14,790 nucleotides of DNA, taken from NCBI GenBank assembly GCA_025351525.1, contig JANXVV010000495.1:1-14790 (forward strand). Reading direction: 5' to 3'. Source of the stretch: Humisphaera sp. Lineage in GTDB: Bacteria; Planctomycetota; Phycisphaerae; Tepidisphaerales; Tepidisphaeraceae. Below the pieces are notes generated by a model that worked only from the letters and a program-made list of their open reading frames with translations, did no database searches and had not been told where the DNA came from. This document shows, one piece after another, positions 7,289 through 13,582 of this stretch; the first letter of the stretch is position 1; the number at the start of each line of letters is the position of its first letter. The position numbers and the translations under genes were made by a program.

Positions 7289-7729
7289 CTACTTCTGCGA
7301 CCAATTATCGATGTCATCCGGCGTGCCTTCCTGACCATCCGCGCCCACGCTGAACAGATCAGGCCCGCCCTTGTTGTGCGTTGCCGGGAAGCGGTAGATG
7401 TAATCGCGCTTCCAGGGATCCTGCGGCACATCGTTACGCTTCAGATAAGGACCGGCCCAGCCGCGCGTGTTGCTCGGTGCTTCGATCAGAGCGCGAAGCC
7501 CTTCTTCACTGGAGGGATACTTGCCGACCGCCTGCTCGTATTGATCGAGCGCACCGTCGATGATCGAGATCTCGGCTTTACAGGCGGACATGCGGGCCGC
7601 TTCCGATTTGCCGGAGAATTTCGGAACCACCACCGCCGCCAGCACCGCCAGAATCACAAGTACCAGCATCAGCTCGATGAGCGTGAACGCCTGTCGAAAT
7701 CGTCGGCCTGTTTGATGAACGCTTCTCAT
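7289..7729 (-). CDS. gspG: Major pseudopilin GspG
   Basis: The major subunit of the T2SS pseudopilus. The prepilin site is RRFRQA|FTLIE, with Ala instead of the usual Gly at -1. The hydrophobic spine is LMLVLVILAVLAAVVVPKF. The C-terminal GspG domain is complete: YPSSEEGLRALIEAP, GWAGPYLKRNDVPQDPW, YIYRFPA, and the calcium-loop region DLFSVGADGQEGTPDDIDNW. The ATG at 7729 is preferred over the in-frame ATG at 7735, because GGAG lies seven bases before the former but only one base before the latter. At 146 residues it is normal for the family. It follows gspF by 23 bases and ends with TAG (7289-7291). High expression relative to neighbours would be expected but is not shown by the sequence. 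Confidence 0.96.
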   Translation of the reverse strand: MRSVHQTGRRFRQAFTLIELMLVLVILAVLAAVVVPKFSGKSEAARMSACKAEISIIDGALDQYEQAVGKYPSSEEGLRALIEAPSNTRGWAGPYLKRNDVPQDPWKRDYIYRFPATHNKGGPDLFSVGADGQEGTPDDIDNWSQK

Positions 7730-7736
7730 TTGCATA

Positions 7737-7740
7737 CTCC
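7737..7740 (-). promoter_or_regulatory. Ribosome-binding site deciding the gspG start
   Basis: GGAG on the minus strand is seven bases from the ATG at 7729 and one base from the ATG at 7735. Only the former spacing is workable, so the shorter N-terminus MRSVHQ is favoured. Confidence 0.6.
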
Positions 7741-7752
7741 ATTGAAAAAAAA

Positions 7753-8082
7753 TTACTTGATCATGTCCTGAAGATTGAAGATCGGCAGCAGCATCCCGAC
7801 GATGACCGTGCCGATCAGCCCGGCCATCAGAAACAACATGGCCGGCTCGGCGATCGAAACCAACAGCCGAAGCTGGCGATCCAGATCGGTCTCATACGAC
7901 GTCGCCAGGCGAATCAATTCCTTATCCAACCGCCCGGTTTCTTCCGCCACCGCGACCATCTCAACCACCGACGGCGGAAATAATCGTTCGCTGCCGGCAA
8001 GGCTTTTCGACAGGGGTTGGCCGCGCTGCACTTCGTCGATGGCATGGGTGACGGTGTCGGCCAGCGTCTGATTGCCGATCGC
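7753..8082 (-). pseudogene. gspF: C-terminal part of GspF downstream of an in-frame amber codon
   Basis: These 109 codons continue the gspF frame directly after the TAG at 8083-8085 without any insertion or deletion: AIGNQTLADTV, then LFPPSVVEMVAVAEETGRLDKEL, which is the conserved heart of the second T2SSF domain. The last membrane helix follows (about AMLFLMAGLIGTVIVGML) with the family-typical end LLPIFNLQDMIK. With a sense codon at the TAG the protein would be 409 residues, the usual GspF length. A GTG at 8031 could open this part on its own, but it has no ribosome-binding site and starts inside the domain. Either this is a nonsense-broken gene, a sequencing error, or a read-through product; the sequence alone cannot separate these. 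Confidence 0.85.
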
Positions 8083-8985
8083 CTAGCGAGCCGTTCGCAG
8101 CGAGGCGATCAGCGGCACACCCGACCCGACCAACGTTCCGAGCATCCGGCAAAATCGGACGAGGGCAAAATGCGCCACGACCTGCCCCAGCACCGGGGTG
8201 GCGAGGATGGTCAGTTCCACCCGCCGTCGGCCCGATTCGGTTTGCAGCGCGCGCTGCACGGTGATGAACAAAATCACCAACCCACCGGCGATGAACAGCC
8301 CGTAACTTTTGACGCCATGGCTGACGGCAACGATGAACTGCGTCAGGGCCGGCAGGTTGCCACCGAACTCTTTGAACAGACCGGCGAACTGCGGGATGAA
8401 AAACGTCATCAGAAAGATCAGCACGCCGATCATCAAAATCCCCAGCACGATCGGGTAGACCATCGCCGATTTAACTTTGCCTTTAAGGTCCGCCTCGCGC
8501 ACGCGGAAATCGGAGATTTGACCGAGGACCACTTCGAGAAATCCACCCGCCTCGCCCGCGCGAACCATCGCGACATAGACCGACGAAAAAGTCTTCGGCC
8601 ATTTGCCAAGCGCGTCAGCGAAGGCGGTTCCACCGACGACGTCATCGTGAATCTGGCTCCACAATTGCTTTGCCGCCGGCTGAGAGGCCTCACGGCGAAG
8701 CAGTTGCAGGGCACGGCTGAGCGGCACGCCGCCGGCCAGCAGGTTCGCCAGTTCCCGCGTGAACGATTCAACCGCCTTCTGCGAAACCTTGAGCGTTGCG
8801 ATCGGTGATGCGGCCTGCACTTTTTTCGCGGCGGCGGCGGTGTCCTTCGACTCGTCGATGCGGACGGGTTGCAGACCTTGCCGCGACATCTGCGCAATCG
8901 CCGATGATCGGCTGTCGGCGGACAGCGTGCCGCTGGTGCGGCGACCGTCTTTACTCAAAGCTGTGTAGGCGAAAACGGACATTGG
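8083..8985 (-). CDS. gspF: T2SS platform protein GspF, N-terminal 299 residues ending at an amber codon
   Basis: GspF is the polytopic inner-membrane platform protein that works with the ATPase GspE. The initiator ATG is at 8980-8982 (MSVFAYTALSKDGRRTSGTL, the standard GspF beginning); the frame is open up to 9096 but the extra residues are not family-like. The first T2SSF domain spans about 68-195 (FTRELANLLAGGVPLSRALQLL, MVRAGEAGGFLEVVL). Membrane helices lie at about 174-198 and 215-242. The second domain begins at about 270 (RFCRMLGTLVGSGVPLIASLRTAR) and is cut by TAG at codon 300. Aligning the two repeats places the TAG opposite Glu98 of the first (LLRREAS versus RTAR*AIG), so the ancestral codon was probably GAG or CAG. 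As written, the product lacks most of domain two and the last helix and is probably inactive. No clear ribosome-binding site precedes the ATG. Confidence 0.88.
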   Translation of the reverse strand, partial: PMSVFAYTALSKDGRRTSGTLSADSRSSAIAQMSRQGLQPVRIDESKDTAAAAKKVQAASPIATLKVSQKAVESFTRELANLLAGGVPLSRALQLLRREASQPAAKQLWSQIHDDVVGGTAFADALGKWPKTFSSVYVAMVRAGEAGGFLEVVLGQISDFRVREADLKGKVKSAMVYPIVLGILMIGVLIFLMTFFIPQFAGLFKEFGGNLPALTQFIVAVSHGVKSYGLFIAGGLVILFITVQRALQTESGRRRVELTILATPVLGQVVAHFALVRFCRMLGTLVGSGVPLIASLRTAR

Positions 8986-8997
8986 TTGAATCGGGCC

Positions 8998-9003
8998 ATT
9001 ATA
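8998..9003 (-). promoter_or_regulatory. Possible -10 element upstream of gspF
   Basis: A perfect TATAAT occurs on the minus strand 15 bases before the gspF start codon. At 17-bp spacing the -35 hexamer is AATACA, only three of six matches to the consensus, and the resulting leader would be about ten bases. It is weak alone, but it lies downstream of a possible terminator after gspE. Confidence 0.25.
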
Positions 9004-9033
9004 AACGCCCAACCCTCTCCTGTATTTAACGCG

Positions 9034-9058
9034 GCACCGCCACCTCGGATGGCCGTGC
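9034..9058. repeat. Imperfect hairpin between gspE and gspF
   Basis: GCACCGCCA and TGGCCGTGC pair with one mismatch around a 7-base loop. It resembles the REP-like hairpins elsewhere in the window in size and in its GCGG-CAC beginning, but it is single and degenerate. Confidence 0.4.
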
Positions 9059-9081
9059 TCTTCAATTTCCAAACGACCCCG

Positions 9082-9104
9082 AAAAACCGCCGGCATGCCG
9101 GGGG
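9082..9104 (-). terminator. Weak intrinsic-terminator-like hairpin after gspE
   Basis: Downstream of the gspE stop, the minus strand has the palindrome CCGGCATGCCGG flanked by a C/C mismatch and two more G-C pairs, directly followed by TTTTT. The stem is short and the U-run brief, so termination would be partial at best. If used, it would separate gspE from the rest of the operon. Confidence 0.3.
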
Positions 9105-9125
9105 CTATGTAGGGTAGACTAAGGT

Positions 9126-10868
9126 TTATCGGGTGACGCCCAGTGCTTCATCGGCGACGCTGACGGTTTCATCCTTCGTGTTGCGCAGCACTTCATCCAC
9201 CGTCGTGCGGCCTTCGCGAATCAGACGCCAGCCGTCCGTCCGCAGGCTCATCATCCCCTGCTCCATCGCCACCTTGCGGACGCTCATCACCGGGGCGCGC
9301 TCGACGACCAGCAGGCGAATTTCATCGGTGATCGGCATGATCTCAAACACGCCCTGCCGTCCGCGATAGCCCGTCCCCTGGCAATTGCGGCAACCGGCCC
9401 CGCGATACAGCACCTCGGGCATCTCATCGTCATACATTTCCCGCAGCGAATCGCATTCCGATTCCGGCACCGCCTCTTTGCATTTCGGGCAGATTAACCG
9501 CACCAATCGCTGGGCCATGATGAGTTCAACAGACGATGAAACCAGATACGGCTCGATCCCCATGTCGATCAACCGCGTCGTCGCACCGGGGGCATCATTC
9601 GTGTGCAGCGTGCTGAAAACCAAGTGACCCGTCAGCGAAGCCTGCACAGCGATGTCGGCGGTTTCCTTGTCGCGAATTTCACCGATGAGCACCACGTCCG
9701 GATCGTGCCGCAAAATGGCCCGCAGACCCGCGCCGAAAGTGAGACCGGATTTATGATTGACCTGAATCTGATTGATGCCGCGAAGCTGATATTCGACCGG
9801 ATCTTCAATCGTGATGATCTTCAGATCGGCGTTGTTGATTTTAGAGAGGGCGGCGTAAAGCGTCGTCGTTTTACCGCTGCCCGTCGGCCCGGTGACCAGG
9901 ATGATCCCGTGCGGCAAATCGAGCACGTGATTCCACACCTTGTTATCGCGACTGGACATGCCCAAGTGTTCGAGCCCGAGCATCGCATCACCGCGATCCA
10001 GAATACGAAGCACCACCGCTTCACCGTGGATCATCGGAATCACCGACACGCGCAGATCGATCTCTCTGCCGGCCACCCGCAACCGAATGCGGCCATCCTG
10101 CGGCAACCGTTTTTCGGCGATGTCCAGATGGCTGAGAATTTTTAGGCGAGACACGATGGCCGCGTGATACTTGCGAACCTGCGGGGGAATGTTCGCCTCG
10201 ATCAGGATGCCGTCCACGCGATAACGGATGCGCAGCTGATCTTCAAAAGGCTCGACGTGAACGTCGGTCGCCCGCGACTCCAGCGCCTCGGCCAGAATCT
10301 GATTCACAAACTTGATGATCGACGCATCCTGGGCGGCGTGCGTCAGATCCAGATCATTTTCATCGTGATCCTCGAGCACCTTGACATCGCTGTCATCAGT
10401 CAGGCCCATCGACTGGAGCGTGTCGGCACCCACGCCGAGATATTTCTTCATGAACCGGTCGATCTCGGTCGACGGGGCCAGAACCGGATACACCTCGACC
10501 CCGCTCGCCATGCGGAGTTCATCGAGACCCGAGGTGTCGAACACTTTTGAGGTGACCACCATCACGCCATCCCCATTCTGCTGAATGGGCATCAATCGAT
10601 GGTCGATCAAAATGCGAGCGGGAAATTTCGCGATCAGTTCTTTCGAGGGAATGTACTTGTCGGCATCTTTTTCCAGATCGATGAATGCCAGGTCAAACTC
10701 GACGGCCAGGCGGCGCAGGATTTTATCCTCCGAGGCGCCGGGCACTTCGCGCACCGCGTCATCGAGAGATTTGCCGGCCATCATCAGCTCGCGCACCTTG
10801 AGCGCGGCGTCGGAGTCGAGCAGGCTTTCCTGGACCATTTTGGCAAGGATGTCATTCACCGATTTCAC
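9126..10868 (-). CDS. gspE: T2SS assembly ATPase GspE
   Basis: The hexameric cytoplasmic ATPase that drives pseudopilus assembly. The N-terminal GspE_N/MshEN-type region covers about 5-145. The catalytic core begins at about 180 (ASIIKFVNQILAEALESRATDVHVEP). Visible motifs are Walker A GPTGSGKT (327-334), the Asp box IITIEDPVEY (351-360), Walker B around DPDVVLIGEIRD (389-400), the His box STLHTNDA (419-426), and a four-Cys zinc site (C460, C463, C493, C496) in the C-terminal domain. Its 580 residues are in the normal range. The start is a GTG at 10868; a second GTG at 10859 has AAAGG at a longer spacing and is a reasonable alternative. It is the first gene of the T2SS set, with gspF starting 143 bases downstream. 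The presence of the zinc site fits GspE/PilB rather than retraction ATPases. Confidence 0.96.
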   Translation of the reverse strand: MKSVNDILAKMVQESLLDSDAALKVRELMMAGKSLDDAVREVPGASEDKILRRLAVEFDLAFIDLEKDADKYIPSKELIAKFPARILIDHRLMPIQQNGDGVMVVTSKVFDTSGLDELRMASGVEVYPVLAPSTEIDRFMKKYLGVGADTLQSMGLTDDSDVKVLEDHDENDLDLTHAAQDASIIKFVNQILAEALESRATDVHVEPFEDQLRIRYRVDGILIEANIPPQVRKYHAAIVSRLKILSHLDIAEKRLPQDGRIRLRVAGREIDLRVSVIPMIHGEAVVLRILDRGDAMLGLEHLGMSSRDNKVWNHVLDLPHGIILVTGPTGSGKTTTLYAALSKINNADLKIITIEDPVEYQLRGINQIQVNHKSGLTFGAGLRAILRHDPDVVLIGEIRDKETADIAVQASLTGHLVFSTLHTNDAPGATTRLIDMGIEPYLVSSSVELIMAQRLVRLICPKCKEAVPESECDSLREMYDDEMPEVLYRGAGCRNCQGTGYRGRQGVFEIMPITDEIRLLVVERAPVMSVRKVAMEQGMMSLRTDGWRLIREGRTTVDEVLRNTKDETVSVADEALGVTR

Positions 10869-10910
10869 GACCTTTGCAAGAGTACACGATGGCTGTCACA
10901 AGCGGCCTTT

Positions 10911-10970
10911 GCCGGTTGCGGCTTAGCCGTGCCGCCTCTAAACAGGCTGGACCGCTAAGCCGAAAGCGGC
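10911..10970. repeat. Inverted repeat pair upstream of gspE
   Basis: GCCGGTTGCGGCTTAGC at 10911-10927 and its inverted copy at 10954-10970 match at 15 of 17 positions, and weaker similarity continues inward. Each arm can also form its own stem (GCGGC/GCCGC on the left, CCGCT/AGCGG on the right). The layout matches the other paired elements, but the sequence family differs. Confidence 0.65.
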
Positions 10971-11120
10971 ATCAACGGCGCTCAAACGAAAAACACTCTA
11001 AATCTTCAAAAATCAGGAGCATATCTACACAAGCGAGAGCATTACCGCCATGCCGATCGATTGTTGTATTTCCAGCAATCGCCGGCGCTGAAAAGCATCG
11101 GTCTCCACTTTGTTTTTTTT

Positions 11121-11188
11121 AGCGGCTGTGCCGAAGGCACGCGCTTGCCAGTCCGGAAAAAAAAACGCGTGCCTCCGGCCCAGCCGCT
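11121..11188. repeat. Inverted repeat pair flanked by T and A runs
   Basis: Arms 11121-11143 and 11166-11188 match at 21 of 23 positions (AGCGGCTG...GGCACGCG) around a 22-base spacer with an A-run. Outside the arms are eight Ts on the left and six As on the right, which extend the stem. In both directions the stem is followed by As, not Ts, so this is not an ordinary intrinsic terminator for either strand. Confidence 0.7.
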
Positions 11189-11225
11189 AAAAAATGCAAG
11201 CCCTTAAGAAAACGTATCGAGTCAA

Positions 11226-11768
11226 TCAGTCGAGGATGCCCATGTTCACCAGCACTGCTTCCTGGCGCTGAGTGAGCAATCCCGTCAACTCCGTCTGTGC
11301 CTTGGTCAGATCTTCCTTGGCCTTCACGCGGGCATCGCGAAGAGCCGTCAGCTTGGCTTTAATTTCTTCGGGCTTCGAGTCCTTGTTATCGAGGGCGGTC
11401 TGCAGATCTTTGGCCGCCGTCTGGGTCGCCGTCGGGGCCGGTGCGTTGGGGTCGACCGGCTGGGGATTGTTGCCGCCGTTCGGCCCGCCGCGTCCGCCGC
11501 GCCCACCTCCGAAACCGCCACCGCCGCCACGCGTACTGCGCTGGGCGGTCTGCACCGCTTCAATCTTAGGCTGCAGCGCCTTGAACTCGTCGTCGTTCAG
11601 ACCGAGATCGGTCTTCAGGCGATCATTCATCTGCTGCTGAAACTGTGCCCGGCGATTGTTGCCCTGACCACCGGCGGGTGGAGGGGTGGTCTGCCCAAAC
11701 GTGGGGACCGCGAATGCGCCAAGTAAAAGGGCCGTGCCCCAAAATCCGATCGTTCGCTTCTGAACCAT
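11226..11768 (-). CDS. Secreted Gly/Pro-rich protein, divergent Spy-like candidate
   Basis: A 180-residue protein beginning at the ATG at 11768, which is preceded by a strong AAAGGAGA ribosome-binding site. The signal peptide ends near TFG|QTT (residue 25), so it is exported. Two helical, charged segments (about 35-78 with LKTDLGLNDDEFKALQPKIE, and about 115-175 with EEIKAKLTALRDARVKAKED) flank a Gly/Arg-rich then Pro/Asn-rich insert (about 80-115). The end LTQRQEAVLVNMGILD carries an LTxxQ-like motif, and LNDDEF sits where the first LTxxQ of Spy/CpxP proteins would be. That suggests a divergent Spy-like periplasmic protein with a flexible insert. It follows the clear Spy-like gene by 90 bases. 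The molecular function is unknown. Confidence 0.82.
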   Translation of the reverse strand: MVQKRTIGFWGTALLLGAFAVPTFGQTTPPPAGGQGNNRRAQFQQQMNDRLKTDLGLNDDEFKALQPKIEAVQTAQRSTRGGGGGFGGGRGGRGGPNGGNNPQPVDPNAPAPTATQTAAKDLQTALDNKDSKPEEIKAKLTALRDARVKAKEDLTKAQTELTGLLTQRQEAVLVNMGILD

Positions 11769-11811
11769 GATGCGTCTCCTTTCGGGAGAGTGAGAGGTAG
11801 GTGAACCCGAT

Positions 11812-11829
11812 CGCCCGACACAGCGGGCG
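11812..11829 (-). other. Hairpin in the gap between the two Spy-like genes
   Basis: A perfect 6-bp GC-rich stem (CGCCCG/CGGGCG) with a 6-base loop lies between the stop of the membrane-anchored Spy-like gene and the ribosome-binding site of the Gly-rich gene. There is no U-run after it. It may protect or separate the mRNA of the two cistrons; that is inference. Confidence 0.35.
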
Positions 11830-11858
11830 CTGAAATGATTTGGTTTTATCGACAAACT

Positions 11859-12359
11859 TCACTCATGCGATCGCTGCAAACCCCGTGTGCTGGGCGGGTG
11901 TCCGTTTCGGCCATGCTCCGCGCGGTCCTTTTTGATTTCCTCGAATTTTTTCCACTGCACGTCCGTCAGGACCGCTTTCATTTTCAATTCCGCTTCCTGC
12001 ATCAACCGCTCGCGCTCTTTGTTGGCCTCGGCGACTTTGGCGGTGTGATCCTGCATGATCCGGTCATAATCCTCTTTGTGATCCGCGCCGATCAATTTTG
12101 CAATCGCCTCATCGCGTTCGCGGCTCAGCGAACGGCGATGATCGTTGCGCCCGCCATCGCTCTGCCGAACCGCCGACCAGATCGCCTTCACTTGTTCCGC
12201 CTGCTGCGGTGTCAGTCCGAGATCGGCATCCATCCCATGTGGTGCGGCCAGCGTCTTAGGCGTGCCGCGAACCAACGCCATGCCCACGACCACGCCGGCC
12301 CCCATCGAGAGGACAAAACCGATGATAAACAGGAGGCGGGCTCGATTCATAAAACGCAT
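11859..12359 (-). CDS. Membrane-anchored Spy/CpxP-like periplasmic protein
   Basis: A 166-residue protein with an N-terminal membrane helix or uncleaved signal (about 8-30, LLFIIGFVLSMGAGVVVGMAL). A highly charged all-helical periplasmic domain follows, with two LTxxQ motifs: LTPQQ (49-53) and LTDVQ (131-135). This is the signature of the Spy/CpxP/heavy-metal-resistance superfamily, whose members bind misfolded proteins or sense metals in the envelope. The ATG at 12359 directly follows the anti-sigma TGA (TGAATG), so translation is probably coupled and the protein likely belongs to the same regulatory circuit. A second ATG at 12350 is possible. No metal-binding cysteines are present; a short His/Asp-containing stretch at about 69-75 is the only hint of a metal site. 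Confidence 0.85.
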   Translation of the reverse strand: MRFMNRARLLFIIGFVLSMGAGVVVGMALVRGTPKTLAAPHGMDADLGLTPQQAEQVKAIWSAVRQSDGGRNDHRRSLSRERDEAIAKLIGADHKEDYDRIMQDHTAKVAEANKERERLMQEAELKMKAVLTDVQWKKFEEIKKDRAEHGRNGHPPSTRGLQRSHE

Positions 12360-12791
12360 TCAATAAGACAACTCCGCGACCATCCAATCCGAAGGGCTGG
12401 GATCGTTGGAAGCCAGCGACTGCTCCTCAATCTGCAAGGGCAGCAACGCGACGGAGGTATTGATCGGCACCACCGCCGAATGCGGTCGCATCAACCAAAG
12501 TGATCCGAGCAAAAGCACCGAAGCGGCCAAACCGGTCATCACGCGGGCCAGACGGAGCAGGCCGCGATCGGTCAATAAATCCAAGTTGGAATGCAGGCGA
12601 TAGAGCGAAATTTGCGACAGTCGTGCCACGGGATAGTCGGCAAACAGCCGCGACACGTTTTGAAGCTCGGCAAGGTTGGCACTGCAATTGCCGCAGGCGG
12701 CCAAGTGCTGCTCGACCTCCGCACGGCTTACGGCATCGAGCTGCCCGTCGTGGTACGCCTGTAGTTTTTGATGTTCATTACAATCGAACAT
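12360..12791 (-). CDS. Anti-sigma factor with zinc-finger domain and one membrane helix
   Basis: A 143-residue single-pass protein. Its cytoplasmic N-terminus (MFDCNEHQKLQAYHDGQLD) and the H-x3-C-x2-C motif HLAACGNC (H29, C33, C36) identify a zinc-type anti-sigma domain, which binds and inactivates the cognate ECF sigma factor. The membrane helix is at about 84-101 (VMTGLAASVLLLGSLWLM), and a short periplasmic tail follows. The start at 12791 is chosen because AAGG lies five bases upstream; the frame stays open to 12872 but those codons lie in the palindromic repeat. It sits immediately downstream of the sigma gene, as expected for its partner, and directly abuts the Spy-like gene. The periplasmic portion is too short for a large sensor domain, which makes the next-encoded Spy-like protein a candidate sensor partner. 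Confidence 0.88.
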   Translation of the reverse strand: MFDCNEHQKLQAYHDGQLDAVSRAEVEQHLAACGNCSANLAELQNVSRLFADYPVARLSQISLYRLHSNLDLLTDRGLLRLARVMTGLAASVLLLGSLWLMRPHSAVVPINTSVALLPLQIEEQSLASNDPSPSDWMVAELSY

Positions 12792-12796
12792 GGCTA

Positions 12797-12800
12797 CCTT
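12797..12800 (-). promoter_or_regulatory. Ribosome-binding site of the anti-sigma gene
   Basis: AAGG on the minus strand, five bases upstream of the ATG at 12791, supports the shorter start that leaves the neighbouring repeat untranslated. Confidence 0.5.
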
Positions 12801-12812
12801 GCATTCATTTAA

Positions 12813-12877
12813 GTGGCATGGGCGTCTCGCCCGTGCATTTCTTCGGTCAAAAAGCACGGACGAGACGCCCATGCCAC
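12813..12877. repeat. REP-like inverted pair between sigma and anti-sigma genes
   Basis: Two 24-base arms (12813-12836 and 12854-12877) are inverted with one mismatch around a 17-base spacer. Each begins GTGG at its outer end, followed by a hairpin of the form CATGGGCG-TCT-CGCCCGTG. The element splits a gene pair that is usually closely spaced. Confidence 0.85.
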
Positions 12878-12899
12878 CGGCTTTTCAATATTCCCCATT

Positions 12900-13508
12900 T
12901 TATTTCACCGCGTAACTCTTCAATTTCTCCCGCAGTTCGTTTCGAGCCCGATGCAACCGCGACTCGATCGTCCCGCGCGGCAAATCCAGCACCTCGGCCA
13001 TTTCCTCGTAAGCCATTCCCTCAAATTCCCGCAGCATCAGCACCTCGCGATGCTCGGGCGATAACCGTAAAAGCGCGGCCTGCAGATCGATCCGGATCTC
13101 CACGCCATCGCTCGAACCCCCGACCGACGGTTCAACCGCGTCGATCGACCCCATTCGCTTGCCCGCGCGATCCCGCCGCCACTTCGCGGCCTGCATATAC
13201 AGGATTCGCGTCAGCCAGGTCTTCACCGCCGCCCGGCCTTCAAAGCCCGACAAACCTTTGTAGGCCCCGGCGAACGCCTCCTGCAGCACATCCTCGGCAT
13301 CGGCGGCATTGCCCACCAGCGAGACCGCGATTCGATACATCCGCTGGGCGTGCCGATCCACCAAGGCATGAAACGCCGCACCGTCACCGGCGGCGGCCTT
13401 CCGCAATAACTCGGCATCAGTCGCCTCGGGGCATCTCTCCGCCACGCGCGGCGTCTCCTTCAAAAAAGATCCGCTCCAACGCGGGTCCGCATCGCTCTTC
13501 AAACGCAT
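12900..13508 (-). CDS. ECF-type RNA polymerase sigma factor
   Basis: A 202-residue extracytoplasmic-function sigma factor. Region 2 is at about 46-112 (FHALVDRHAQRMYRIAVSLV, DAEDVLQEAFAGAYKGL, TWLTRILYMQAAKWRR). Region 4 is at about 143-196 (LRLSPEHREVLMLREFEGM, YEEMAEVLDLPRGTIESRLH, RARNELREKL), with the helix-turn-helix that reads the -35 element. Regions 1 and 3 are absent, as usual for ECF factors. The ATG at 13508 was chosen; an in-frame GTG at 13520 is an alternative and neither has a strong ribosome-binding site. The first ~30 residues are not conserved-looking, so the true start could even be further in. It is followed by its presumed anti-sigma factor; I see no convincing autoregulatory promoter upstream. 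Confidence 0.93.
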   Translation of the reverse strand: MRLKSDADPRWSGSFLKETPRVAERCPEATDAELLRKAAAGDGAAFHALVDRHAQRMYRIAVSLVGNAADAEDVLQEAFAGAYKGLSGFEGRAAVKTWLTRILYMQAAKWRRDRAGKRMGSIDAVEPSVGGSSDGVEIRIDLQAALLRLSPEHREVLMLREFEGMAYEEMAEVLDLPRGTIESRLHRARNELREKLKSYAVK

Positions 13509-13582
13509 AGTTGCGCACACCAGCCAAATACTTCCATCTCAATTCGGGAATTTTGAAGGGGGGAATCGGCGCTACGATTCAG

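Larger units (their letters stand above)
10869..11225. other. Intergenic region upstream of the T2SS operon
   Basis: This 357-base stretch separates the regulatory cluster from gspE and contains no credible gene. It holds two inverted repeat pairs (10911-10970 and 11121-11188). The promoter for the secretion operon would be expected in the AT-richer part between them (about 10975-11120) or near gspE. I see no hexamer pair good enough to call. Confidence 0.5.

Noticed and set aside
7753..8031. Separate small gene starting at a GTG inside gspF
   Set aside because: It has no ribosome-binding site, starts in the middle of the second T2SSF domain, and continues the upstream frame exactly; it is better read as the broken-off end of gspF.
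8083..8085. Genome-wide reassignment of TAG to an amino acid
   Set aside because: gspG, the gspC-like gene and the hydrolase end with TAG at the expected protein ends, so TAG appears to be a normal stop. Local read-through is not excluded.
8017..8808. A 263-codon open frame on the plus strand opposite gspF
   Set aside because: Its composition (His, Arg, Gln, Asp-rich) is typical of a shadow frame and the opposite strand encodes conserved GspF sequence.
1..10868. A type IV pilus operon rather than a T2SS
   Set aside because: No PilT-type ATPase, PilC-adjacent pilin cluster or PilQ-type AMIN domain is visible, and the set G-H-I-J-K with an L of fused PilM/PilN type is diagnostic of T2SS.
12792..12872. 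Longer anti-sigma N-terminus starting at 12872
   Set aside because: The extra codons lie in the palindromic repeat and the ATG at 12791 has a well-spaced AAGG.
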